This document shows positions 43,660-52,379 of a stretch of DNA of 64,000 bases, piece after piece. The notes under the pieces were generated by a model. The model was not told the origin of the DNA. It ran no database searches and worked only from the letters and a program-made list of their open reading frames with translations. The first letter of the stretch is position 1. The number at the start of each line of letters is the position of its first letter. Origin of the DNA: Cellvibrionaceae bacterium (lineage in GTDB: Bacteria > Pseudomonadota > Gammaproteobacteria > Pseudomonadales > Cellvibrionaceae); contig JAGKWU010000009.1 in assembly GCA_021151695.1 (NCBI GenBank), positions 1 to 64,000 on the forward strand, read 5' to 3'. The position numbers and the translations under genes were made by a program.

Positions 43660-45222
43660 TCAGATTTTCTGAAAGCCGAACTCGCTCACTTTGGCCAGGA
43701 GCTCGCGGTTTCCGGGCAAATGAGTCACCAGCTTTTGGCACTTTTGGCGATTCTCTTCGAACACTTTATGAGCCATCTCGGCTTTCATATTATGGTCCCG
43801 TTTGCGGGACGACCCGTAGTGATTGTCGTAGCCCATACCAAACAATATGTATTGGAAACTGGCGGAGGGAAACATTTCACTCGCATAGACAGCGTCATAG
43901 CTCCAGGGCAATTGGTACTTCCAAAGTTCAAGCTGCTCCTGCAGGCTGGCTGGCATACTTTTAGGATCACAATTATCTCGCCAGTAGTCAGAATCGCGGC
44001 GCTGACTGAGCACATAATGCAATTTCAGGAATTCGATAATACGCACCCAGCGCGGCGCAAACTTTTCGTTAAAGCGTTTCGCTGCAATATACATGACCGC
44101 GTGATCGGCAGGCAATTGTTCGCTGATGATTTGTGCTGAGAGCTCGATCAGAGCCAGGGCCGTCGCTTCCAGCGGTTCAATAAAGCCAGCCGCTATACCC
44201 ACCGCAACACAGTTTTTATGCCAAAACTTTTCGCGATAACCGGGAGTAAAACTCAGCTTGCGTGGGCTGACCTTATCCGCGGCCTCTCTGCCAATGGATT
44301 TAGCCAGATAGTCGCGCAGCAATTGATCAGCCTGATCATCACTGGTGTAAGCACTGGAAAATACGTGCCCCACGCCGCGGCGAGTGGTCAATCCAATATC
44401 CCAAATCCAGCCCTGGCTGGTCGCCGTCGACTGGGTGCAGGATTCAATCGGCGCATCCGGTCTGGTGTAGGGCACCTGCACGGCCAGCGCACTATCATTG
44501 AAGAGCACATGGCGCTCCTCTTTAAAAGGTATTTGATAGTGCTTGCCAATCAAGAGCGCAGCAAAGCCGGTGCAATCAATAAACAAATCGCCTTCAAGCT
44601 GACCATTCATTTGGGTATTGAGCGATGCGATCTCGCCCATCTCACCTTCATTTACACCCGTCACATTATCGGAAATATAGGTGACGCCCAGCACCTCGAT
44701 GCAATGCTTTTTGAGCAGCATGGCAAATTTGCCGGCGTCCAGATGGTAGCCATAATTCATCACCCCGGCGTATTCGGGCGTGGCAATTTGCTTGGGAGCC
44801 AGATGGCGATCAGATACATAACTCTGGGCACAGACCGCATCGCAAAAGCTGATCTTATCTTTGTAAGGTAACCAGTGTTCGGCGAGATTTATAGCGGTGT
44901 ATTTTTCGGGCAGGGTGAAAGGATGGTAATAGAACTCGCCCTCACCTTTGATCCAGCTAATAAATTTGGAGCCTTGTTTAAAACTGGCATCGCATTCGCG
45001 CATAAATTGGGTTTCGGAGATGCCCATTTTCTCGAGCGTGCTACGCATGGAGGGCCAAGTACCCTCACCTACCCCAATGGTAGGTACATCGGGCGATTCA
45101 ATGAGAATCACCTCAATGCCCGTATCTTTATTAACAACATGCTCCGCGGCAATAACGCCCGCTGTCAACCAACCAGCTGAACCGCCACCCACAATCACAA
45201 TTTTTTTAACCGAAGTATTCAT
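43660..45222 (-). CDS. Tryptophan halogenase-family flavoprotein 1
   Basis: 520 residues. FAD-binding VGGGSAGW at the N-terminus, GVGEGTWPS, the conserved lysine of flavin-dependent halogenases (Lys82 in FKQGSKF), and GFIEPLEATAL near residue 350 place it in the PrnA/RebH superfamily. The halogenase signature WxWxIP is altered to WIWDIGL, so classical tryptophan halogenation is doubtful. In marine and cellulolytic bacteria such proteins are repeatedly encoded next to TonB-dependent receptors and SapC proteins in polysaccharide loci, with no known reaction. It is the last gene of the receptor operon as far as spacing shows. Confidence 0.85.
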   Translation of the reverse strand: MNTSVKKIVIVGGGSAGWLTAGVIAAEHVVNKDTGIEVILIESPDVPTIGVGEGTWPSMRSTLEKMGISETQFMRECDASFKQGSKFISWIKGEGEFYYHPFTLPEKYTAINLAEHWLPYKDKISFCDAVCAQSYVSDRHLAPKQIATPEYAGVMNYGYHLDAGKFAMLLKKHCIEVLGVTYISDNVTGVNEGEMGEIASLNTQMNGQLEGDLFIDCTGFAALLIGKHYQIPFKEERHVLFNDSALAVQVPYTRPDAPIESCTQSTATSQGWIWDIGLTTRRGVGHVFSSAYTSDDQADQLLRDYLAKSIGREAADKVSPRKLSFTPGYREKFWHKNCVAVGIAAGFIEPLEATALALIELSAQIISEQLPADHAVMYIAAKRFNEKFAPRWVRIIEFLKLHYVLSQRRDSDYWRDNCDPKSMPASLQEQLELWKYQLPWSYDAVYASEMFPSASFQYILFGMGYDNHYGSSRKRDHNMKAEMAHKVFEENRQKCQKLVTHLPGNRELLAKVSEFGFQKI

Positions 45223-45291
45223 AGCAATTTTTTCTTATTAAACGCAATGGCGACTCTCTAACGACGATTTTCGGCTTTTGGCCGCTTTGCT

Positions 45292-45999
45292 TTACCTGAA
45301 CTCAAAAAACGATGTCAGTGTAAGTCGGCCCGTAGCCGGACTGGGGTCGAAATTATAATCTTTTCCAATTTTCCCGGAATGCAGGCTAGTTCCTCTATAC
45401 ATAAGCAGGCGATTAAAGACTGCATCGACTGACATTATTTCTTCATATTGGTCGGTAGAGCCGTTGATATAACCCTCGGGATATGTGTCCGCCGAGGGAA
45501 ATCTTTCCTGTACGTTCGCCATATAACCTGAATATCGTTGCTCATCCACATACTCAAAATTTGTTGGTTTATGACGGTACAGCGAGGTGCCCATACCTGG
45601 AAGTGATTGCAAATAATGCACAACGGCTAAACCTTTGCGCGAAGGAGAATCGAAATGGGGAATTCTTTGCAGCAGATCCAGCTCGTTCGGCCGAGTTGTT
45701 ACTATTGAAAACTTGGTGACAGCACTTTTTATTGTCCGCACTTCCAGGTGGAAAAATTGCTCCATAAAAAATCCAAGATTTTTAACAAGAGCAATGGTGT
45801 ATTGTTGCGGCACTTGCATCCGTAAGCCAGGATAAAAAGAGTCCGCTCGCGCGAACCCATTTTGCTGTACCGCATATTCCTTTAACGCCGAAGCGCCCTT
45901 AAGGTAGTTATCTACCAATAAAACTTCTTGTTGTTCGTTGCCAACTTTATAGCATTCAATATTTGCATCGTCGCAAAGCCCATACAACATAGGTTCCAT
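45292..45999 (-). CDS. DUF6445-like protein, possible Fe(II)/2-oxoglutarate-dependent oxygenase fold
   Basis: 235 residues, no signal peptide. It has IPHFDSP (His-x-Asp), a later LHSGKIG (second His) and GRLTLTSFF (Arg) in the order expected for the metal-binding facial triad and 2-oxoglutarate-binding arginine of that oxygenase fold. This is an inference from motif order only. Genes of this kind commonly accompany tryptophan-halogenase-family genes near TonB-dependent receptors. It lies between the two flavoproteins, same strand, about 70 bases from each. Confidence 0.65.
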   Translation of the reverse strand: MEPMLYGLCDDANIECYKVGNEQQEVLLVDNYLKGASALKEYAVQQNGFARADSFYPGLRMQVPQQYTIALVKNLGFFMEQFFHLEVRTIKSAVTKFSIVTTRPNELDLLQRIPHFDSPSRKGLAVVHYLQSLPGMGTSLYRHKPTNFEYVDEQRYSGYMANVQERFPSADTYPEGYINGSTDQYEEIMSVDAVFNRLLMYRGTSLHSGKIGKDYNFDPSPATGRLTLTSFFEFR

Positions 46000-46065
46000 A
46001 CAATTCTCTATACTTTTTACAAACTGGAATGCAAAAAACGAATTGGCGTGATGCTATGCCTGAAA

Positions 46066-47580
46066 TCAAACTGGGGGCATGGCTTTACAGTATTTATTGA
46101 TTAATGCCTGATGAGAGGGCATTGCCGCCACCTTGTCCGCCACGCTGCCTTTTAAATAGCCCAGGAAATTTTTCAGCTCCATCTCACCCATCATATCAAC
46201 AATAGGGTGATATGCAGTAGGCATGATGTCTTGTCCCATCATGACCTGAACCCAGGAATCATTGAGAAACAATTCTTTCTCTTCCAGTGCAATGGCACCC
46301 GTATCTTTAAATAGCTGTACCCGATGCGCCAGGGCTTCAGGTATTTCCATATTTTTACAATAACGCCAAAATTCCGAGTCGTCCCGGTTGGTCGCGTGAT
46401 AATGCAAAATAACAAAATTGCGTGCGCGATCGGTTTCTTCAGCATACTGTTTATTAAATTCATCCACATTGGACATCACAATTTCATTTTGTGGGAAATA
46501 TCTCATCAAACGATAGATCGCAGACATCGCTAAATGAATGGATGTGGATTCAAGTGGCTCGATAAAGCTTGAAGTCAGTCCTATAGCGATACAGTTTTTA
46601 TTCCAGGCTTTAATCCGACGGCCAGTTTTGTACTTAATGACTCGCGGCTCCGTAACGGGTTTTCCTTCCAGGTTTTTCATCAGCGTAGCCATTGCTTCGT
46701 CATCCGAAACGTGGCGACTGGAATACACCATACCATTTCCCGCTCTATGCTGAAGCGGAATGCGCCACTGCCAGCCGAAGTCGTGCGCTATTGATTGGGT
46801 GTATGGTCTTGGTTCGCGCACCAATTCAGTTTGCAAGGCAATCGCGGAATCGCAGGGGAGATAATGACCGTAAGGTATCCAGGGCGTATTTAAAGCGCCA
46901 TCGATAAGCATGGCTCTAAAGCCGGTACAATCCAGAAATAAATCGCCCTCAAATTCCCGCCCATCTTTCAATAGCAAGGATTTGATATAGCCATTTTCTG
47001 GAGAAACATTTACTTTTTGAATAAAGCCTTCGACATGTTTAACGCCGTGTTTTGCGGAAAAATTTTTCAGAAAATCTGCGTATAAAGTTGCATCTAAATG
47101 ATAGGCGTAGTTCAAGCCTTCACTTTCGTCAGCACACTTTTCCAAACGCGCCGCTTTAGATTCGGGGCAGTAGTCGCCAAAGGGGACGTTAATACCGTAT
47201 TTTTTTCCGGCGAGCCAAAAATGTTGGAACTGACACGCCCAACATTCTTTTCCTGTAAGCCCGAAAGAGTGAAAGTATTTATCGCCCTTGTTGGCCCAGT
47301 TACTAAACTCAATGCCTAACTTAAAGGTTCCTTGAACATGAGCCATGAACTCCCGTTCATCAATGCCCAGCAGTCTATGAAATACTTTTAGCGTGGGAAT
47401 GGTCGCCTCGCCCACACCGATTCGTCCAATCTCTGGTGATTCAATCAGAGTGATATCGAGATTCTTTCCCAGTATTTTGGAGATAGCTGCGGCAGCCAAC
47501 CAACCGGAAGTGCCGCCACCTGCGATAACAATTTTACGAATGGAATTCACTGCTGTATGTTCGGTCATTTCTAGGCTCAT
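46066..47580 (-). CDS. Tryptophan halogenase-family flavoprotein 2
   Basis: 504 residues (500 if the ATG at 47568 is used; neither has a strong ribosome-binding site). Signatures: AGGGTSGW, GVGEATIPTLK, Lys87 in FKLGIEF, the intact WxWxIP motif (WQWRIP), and SFIEPLESTSIHLA. It therefore retains all recognisable halogenase residues, unlike its neighbour at 43660. There is no flavin reductase gene nearby. Halogenating activity on a free indole in a polysaccharide locus is unexpected, so the substrate may be a peptide, a protein or something unrelated. Confidence 0.87.
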   Translation of the reverse strand: MSLEMTEHTAVNSIRKIVIAGGGTSGWLAAAAISKILGKNLDITLIESPEIGRIGVGEATIPTLKVFHRLLGIDEREFMAHVQGTFKLGIEFSNWANKGDKYFHSFGLTGKECWACQFQHFWLAGKKYGINVPFGDYCPESKAARLEKCADESEGLNYAYHLDATLYADFLKNFSAKHGVKHVEGFIQKVNVSPENGYIKSLLLKDGREFEGDLFLDCTGFRAMLIDGALNTPWIPYGHYLPCDSAIALQTELVREPRPYTQSIAHDFGWQWRIPLQHRAGNGMVYSSRHVSDDEAMATLMKNLEGKPVTEPRVIKYKTGRRIKAWNKNCIAIGLTSSFIEPLESTSIHLAMSAIYRLMRYFPQNEIVMSNVDEFNKQYAEETDRARNFVILHYHATNRDDSEFWRYCKNMEIPEALAHRVQLFKDTGAIALEEKELFLNDSWVQVMMGQDIMPTAYHPIVDMMGEMELKNFLGYLKGSVADKVAAMPSHQALINKYCKAMPPV

Positions 47581-47605
47581 TTAAATCAATGTGAAGCATG
47601 CTAAC

Positions 47606-48322
47606 TTACTTCATTCTTGCATTTTTGATGTCAATCAAATCTTGTAGGTTATTTACAGAATCAGCGATGTTGTACGCAAGTGACAGGAAGCCGGATTTGT
47701 GTAACTCAACCACGGCATCGCTTTCTAATGCCATTAATTTTTCAACGTGCACTGTATAGCCAGCATCAAAATTAATAGTAGCACCGCTCGCTAAATCAAT
47801 TTCAATAACAACCGGTTCAAGAAGATCGTACTTTAAAAAGGCTTCAACCATAGGAGCAAGTTGCTCTGAGCCTTCATGACGAGCAGATAGTATGTCTCTA
47901 ATGTATTCCAAGGTATTTGATGCTGTGCCATCGGCATTGAACAGCGCAGGTGTCGTGTATTGCTGGAGTCTTGAATCATTCATGTCGGCGTAAATAGCGA
48001 GTCGTTGCTCACCATCTTTTTGATCAAGTCCAATAAGAAATGGACCTTGTCTCACTGCCAGGGGAATATAACGTGTTGTCCAGTTTGAGCTGTCACTAAG
48101 AAAGAGATTTTCATTTTCTTCGAATCCCAACAACGCAACTGGAAGAAAGCGGCCAGTTTCAGACTCTTTGCGAAACAGGATGGGGAACTCTCGTTGAGCT
48201 TTGGCAAATTCATTGGGCAGTATCATTACCGCGCCTACTTGGTGACCGAATTCAGCACCATACTTCTCGGTGTATCCCAAACTTCTATGCTGCTCAACGT
48301 TTAGCATTTGAAAATCTTTCAT
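47606..48322 (-). CDS. SapC-family protein
   Basis: 238 residues from the ATG at 48322 (CGGAAAA upstream); an in-frame TTG further up is unlikely. SapC-family pattern: an AVMILPNEFAKAQREFPILF core, a VALLGFEENENLFL segment, WTTRYIPLAVRQGPFLIG, and a C-terminal part with DLASGATINFDAGYTVHVEKL. Despite the name, the biochemical role is not established. The gene sits directly behind the TonB-dependent receptor, separated by a terminator, and ahead of the two halogenase-like genes. This order recurs in polysaccharide loci of Alteromonadales and Caulobacterales. Confidence 0.85.
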   Translation of the reverse strand: MKDFQMLNVEQHRSLGYTEKYGAEFGHQVGAVMILPNEFAKAQREFPILFRKESETGRFLPVALLGFEENENLFLSDSSNWTTRYIPLAVRQGPFLIGLDQKDGEQRLAIYADMNDSRLQQYTTPALFNADGTASNTLEYIRDILSARHEGSEQLAPMVEAFLKYDLLEPVVIEIDLASGATINFDAGYTVHVEKLMALESDAVVELHKSGFLSLAYNIADSVNNLQDLIDIKNARMK

Positions 48323-48353
48323 ATTATTTTCCGCTTTTTTTATAGGGCCCAAC

Positions 48354-48383
48354 TAAAAAAAGTGCCGCTCAGAGAGCGGCACT
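48354..48383 (-). terminator. Terminator between the laminarin receptor and SapC genes
   Basis: AGTGCCGCTC-AGA-GAGCGGCACT with a seven-T run on the minus strand. Partial read-through would give much receptor and little of the SapC and flavoprotein genes. Confidence 0.8.
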
Positions 48384-48411
48384 TTTCCTTACTAACATCA
48401 ACAACTAGCGA

Positions 48412-51400
48412 TTAGAAGTTGTAACGCGCAGACAGCGCATAACGTGGTTCCAATACGTCGATGTATCTTACTTGGTTGGTAGTACGGCCATAAGTCGTCT
48501 TGTCCGCACCCAACACGTTAGTACCTTCCAAGGATACTGTCAGATCTTCAGTAAACTTGTAACCTACGTTGAAGTCAACCTGGCCAAAGGCTTTGGTGAA
48601 TTCAGGATCGAGGTTATTAGCGTTTGGGTTGTCCAAGAACTTGTCACGCCAGTTGTAAGCAATACGTGCTTGCCATTGGTTTTTCTCATAGATACCAACA
48701 ACGTTAGCTGAGTCACTCAAGCCAGTCAACGCAAACTGAGGTAAGGCATTGTCTGAACTTGGTGCTGGTGCATGTACGTTATAACCAATACTGCCGTTAA
48801 CGACGGTATAGTTTACTTGCAAACCGAAACCACTATCACCGAAGAAGTGTTGACCAGCAAATTCCCAACCATTCAACACCGCATCTTTAGAGTTGGTTGG
48901 CATAGTGGTGTTGTTGATAACACCTGGATCATCTGCCAGAGCTACGATATCAACCCCATCCTTATAGGTTAGGTAGCCTTGTTCAGTGCCTGAAGGAAGA
49001 CCGCCAGCACCACACAAGTGGCCATCTGTTTTTTGCTCGATACAACCGTGAGCGGTATCGTTCATTCTGGCGACCATTTCAAACAGGTTGCGGTCAGTTA
49101 CAGCAACACCCGCAGCCTTCAACGCATTCGCTGCGGCGATTGCACGTGGGCCAGCACTTGGATCTTGCGTACCCGCGTAAGTTACCTTGCTTGTGGTACT
49201 ACCAATGAAGTTTGGTACACGCTTATCGAAGAAGCCGATAGAAACATAGTCAGTATCGTTGAAATAGTATTCAACGGAGAAGTCTATGTTGTTAGATTCC
49301 ACTGGCTTCAACTTAACGTTACCGTCATTTTGACTGCTCAGTGTACCTGTCGCTAACACGGGGCCGTTTGGCGCTGCACCTGAAGCACCCATTTGCAGCT
49401 TGTCGTAGCCTGGACGTGCAATAGTCTTGCTGCTTGACGCACGTGCAATCAACGAGTCGGTAATATGGAGGGTTAAGTCCAAATTAGGCAACACATTGTT
49501 GTAGTGGTAGTCGCTAACAGCGTAAGGAACTTCCCCTTCAACTTTCGGCTTGCTGTCGAAGTCACGGTCAGATGTCCACTTAAGCACTCGCGGGGACACA
49601 CGTGAATAGGATTCTACATCTGTAGTTTCATAGCGCAGACCAGCATTCACATTTACCTTCATGTCACCCAGGGTGCCATCGAGACTGGTGGATACGAAAG
49701 CAGCCTGGATATCTTCAGCAATCTTGCGATCGGTACCATCGACTGGGTTAGCGGCATAAAGCAACTTGGTTCCGTCATCTTTAAGCGGAGCATCATCAAA
49801 CATTGCACGCGCTACAGCATTAAAGTTAGTTACGCGAACACCAGTAATGTTGGAGGTTGCTTGTTCAGCATTGTGACCCACGGTAGCGAAGAATGCTTTA
49901 GCGCCTGGTGACAGCTCAGAACGATAACCATCGAAATACTTGTTGAAGTTAATCAATTCAAACCATTCTGGGTTGATATCACCTGGTGCGTTCACGCTCC
50001 AACCACCGCGCATGCTGGCGTTACCAATGTCGGATTGCTTCTGAATAACTTCAGTCGACAATGAGTCAAAACCAAAGTCGATAGAACCTGAGTCAGAGAA
50101 CTTGTACTCGCCTGTTACTTTAGCTTCTTTAACATCTGACCAAGCGCGAGCTCTAACCAATTGGCTAATGGTTGAACCTACATCACTCTTCTTGATGCTA
50201 CCGTTATTGAGAACACTGGCAACGAGAGGCAGATCGCCACTCATGTCTAGACCTTGACCAATAATGGTGTTTACACCTATACCCAGAGTGGTGTTAGAAC
50301 CTGGGCCGCGATCATACCAAGGAGTTGAACTTGATTTGGAGTGGTGTACATCCAGAACAAAGCTCAGCTCATCAGTGGCTTCGAAACCTACGTTCAAACC
50401 CAGATCGTCAAGCTTGTTGTCAGCTGTGCGCAAACCGTTTTTCAACGCGATATCGCGAGGGTTGTATTTACCTACCTTAGTAATTGGATCTACAGAGTAA
50501 TTCGACTGCCACATGTAAACAGGCGAAGCACTGATTTTGCTGCCATCCCATTTAACACCGTTTGTTGGCCATGCACCATCAGAGAACCACAATGAGTAGA
50601 TGTCTTCTTGCGATGCCATCTTGGTTTCGGTTTTCAGGTAGTCCAATGTTGCTGTGATTTTATCAGTTGGCTTGAATTGCAGTGTCAACAAGCCGTTATC
50701 ACGTCTACGTGAAGAGTCAGTGTGGAAGAAGTGCGCCTCTTGTGGGCGAGTGGCCAGGTCACCACTGTCCGCAACGTTTGGCGTAGCCGCAGTTGGCTCA
50801 TTCACAATCACCGCGCCTGGAGAATAACCGCCATTCCAGATTTTGTTGTGGTCTGCCGGGTAGTTTTGCAATATGTCACCCCAGCCCGGACCAGCAAAAC
50901 CGGAGCGACCACTGGTACGTTCCTGGTGAGTCAAGGAAAGTGACGCACCAAACATTTCGTCAGACCAACTGACGAAACCAGACAATTCTGGCGTAATGTC
51001 AGTGCCAATGTCGTTTGATTGGTCATACAAGGCTTTACCACCAACGGAGGCTTTGAAACCTTCGTGGTCAAATGGCTTGGCAGTGGTCAGGTTTACGGTT
51101 GCACCAATACCACCAGTAGGGTTGTTTGCTCTACCGGTTTTGTAAACTTGTACACCTGAAACAGATTCAGAGGCAATGTTGCTCATGTCGAATGAACGGC
51201 TGCCGTCTACGCCACCGCCTTCACCGATTGACGCTGATGACAACTGACGACCATTCAGGGTAACCAGGTTGAATTCTGGACCAAAACCACGAGAAGTGAT
51301 CTTGGCACCCTCACCGTTGGTACGATCAATAGAAATACCGGTGATACGTTGCAGAGATTCCGCCAGGTTGGCGTCTGGCATTTTGCCGATGTCTTCTGAA

Positions 51401-51594
51401 GAGATGGCATCAACAACACCCGCTGCGTCACGCTTGATATCTACAGCGCGTTGTAACGACGCCTTGATACCTGTTACTACAATTTCATCTGGCTCGCTGC
51501 TGTCTTGTGCGTAAGCCATGCTACCGAAACCGGTCGCCAATGAAGCGATGGTGGTAGCAATGATTTTTCTTTTAAAGCTAACTGTTTTTTGCAT
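48412..51594 (-). CDS. TonB-dependent outer-membrane receptor of the laminarin locus
   Basis: 1060 residues, the large Caulobacter/Xanthomonas-type receptor. The signal peptide (to AYAQ) is followed by a TonB-box-like EIVVTG, a plug (LAESLQRITGISIDR, ITSRGFGPEFNLVTLNGRQL) and a long barrel ending YALSARYNF with terminal Phe. GAGGAAT precedes the ATG. It is flanked by GH16, GH3 and GH81, so it probably imports beta-1,3-glucan oligosaccharides (inference). Copy A of the bipartite motif lies 174 bases upstream and a terminator follows the gene. Confidence 0.93.
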   Translation of the reverse strand: MQKTVSFKRKIIATTIASLATGFGSMAYAQDSSEPDEIVVTGIKASLQRAVDIKRDAAGVVDAISSEDIGKMPDANLAESLQRITGISIDRTNGEGAKITSRGFGPEFNLVTLNGRQLSSASIGEGGGVDGSRSFDMSNIASESVSGVQVYKTGRANNPTGGIGATVNLTTAKPFDHEGFKASVGGKALYDQSNDIGTDITPELSGFVSWSDEMFGASLSLTHQERTSGRSGFAGPGWGDILQNYPADHNKIWNGGYSPGAVIVNEPTAATPNVADSGDLATRPQEAHFFHTDSSRRRDNGLLTLQFKPTDKITATLDYLKTETKMASQEDIYSLWFSDGAWPTNGVKWDGSKISASPVYMWQSNYSVDPITKVGKYNPRDIALKNGLRTADNKLDDLGLNVGFEATDELSFVLDVHHSKSSSTPWYDRGPGSNTTLGIGVNTIIGQGLDMSGDLPLVASVLNNGSIKKSDVGSTISQLVRARAWSDVKEAKVTGEYKFSDSGSIDFGFDSLSTEVIQKQSDIGNASMRGGWSVNAPGDINPEWFELINFNKYFDGYRSELSPGAKAFFATVGHNAEQATSNITGVRVTNFNAVARAMFDDAPLKDDGTKLLYAANPVDGTDRKIAEDIQAAFVSTSLDGTLGDMKVNVNAGLRYETTDVESYSRVSPRVLKWTSDRDFDSKPKVEGEVPYAVSDYHYNNVLPNLDLTLHITDSLIARASSSKTIARPGYDKLQMGASGAAPNGPVLATGTLSSQNDGNVKLKPVESNNIDFSVEYYFNDTDYVSIGFFDKRVPNFIGSTTSKVTYAGTQDPSAGPRAIAAANALKAAGVAVTDRNLFEMVARMNDTAHGCIEQKTDGHLCGAGGLPSGTEQGYLTYKDGVDIVALADDPGVINNTTMPTNSKDAVLNGWEFAGQHFFGDSGFGLQVNYTVVNGSIGYNVHAPAPSSDNALPQFALTGLSDSANVVGIYEKNQWQARIAYNWRDKFLDNPNANNLDPEFTKAFGQVDFNVGYKFTEDLTVSLEGTNVLGADKTTYGRTTNQVRYIDVLEPRYALSARYNF

Positions 51595-51767
51595 GGAGTT
51601 ATTCCTCGAACCGTTATTGTTATCGTAACTTCGCTCGGACCTTGCCTTCCTAAAGATAAAGATTGCCGCCCCTAGCCAGTTACCAACTGGTCTTGTCTCT
51701 GTATTGTATTCACGGCCTAGCTGTCGCTTTTAACCGCAACTTATACTTGCAAGATCACACAGGTACA

Positions 51768-51812
51768 TCGTCCCACTATGGTACTTATCACAAACGTGGG
51801 GCGTCTCACTTT
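51768..51812 (-). promoter_or_regulatory. Bipartite laminarin-locus motif, copy A (receptor unit)
   Basis: AAAGTGA (51806-51812), CCCA (51797-51800) and TGGGACGA (51768-51775), read on the minus strand. The offsets 0, 12 and 37 are shared with the copies at 43430 and 55653. It lies 174 bases before the receptor ATG. Confidence 0.6.
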
Positions 51813-52310
51813 GAAATGTCATAAGTGGACAGGATAATAAAACTATATTTTTCAATGACTTAGTTATAGTCAAATTATTTGCGTTTTATTTTCTTAATGA
51901 CTGAATTGCCACTTTTTTTACCCCTTTATCACGTTCGACTAGCTGTCGAACGTAAATAAGCGAACCCGTTTGTGGGCAATAGAACGCCGAAATGCTGCGT
52001 TTTATTACCAACGGAAAGCCTAGTACGAATTTTATTCGTTGATAAGGAATATCTCTCAAAAGTGCAAAAAAAGTGAATTCGGTTACAGAAGTAAACGCCG
52101 GGGGTTGACCACAGAACAGGCTATGTAGCTCGAAGGTGGCGGGAGATGACAATAAAAATTTATTTAAAAATCACCCGGTTTTGAGCTGGGCCAGTAAGCC
52201 CGAGTAACAGGTACCGACGCGAGGGCAGGAAGTCAAACTTCTATAAAACATACTCAGCTCCCATTGTTTAGCTGGCAGTTTGGCTGCCAAAAAACGCCCC
52301 CTCATGACGA

Positions 52311-52334
52311 AAAAAGCCCCTCAAAAAGAGGGGC
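52311..52334 (-). terminator. Rho-independent terminator after GH81
   Basis: GCCCCTC-AAAAA-GAGGGGC with a T-run on the minus strand, 46 bases past the GH81 stop. Confidence 0.85.
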
Positions 52335-52379
52335 CAAAAGACAGGTACTTCAACCAAACTTGTACATCAAGCAAAACAT

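Larger units (their letters stand above)
51595..52379. other. 785-base intergenic region upstream of the laminarin receptor
   Basis: Contains the receptor leader, the bipartite motif (51768-51812), an inverted repeat ACGTTCGAC-TAGCT-GTCGAACGT (51931-51953), and at the far end the GH81 terminator (52316-52334). An 88-codon frame at 51886-52152 begins with TTG and has no ribosome-binding site, so I do not call it. The rest of the region is unassigned. Confidence 0.6.

Noticed and set aside
43517..43741. 74-codon frame overlapping the end of the first halogenase-like gene
   Set aside because: It crosses terminator-like hairpins and has no ribosome-binding site or recognisable motif.
51886..52152. 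88-codon frame upstream of the laminarin receptor
   Set aside because: TTG start, no ribosome-binding site, no recognisable domain.
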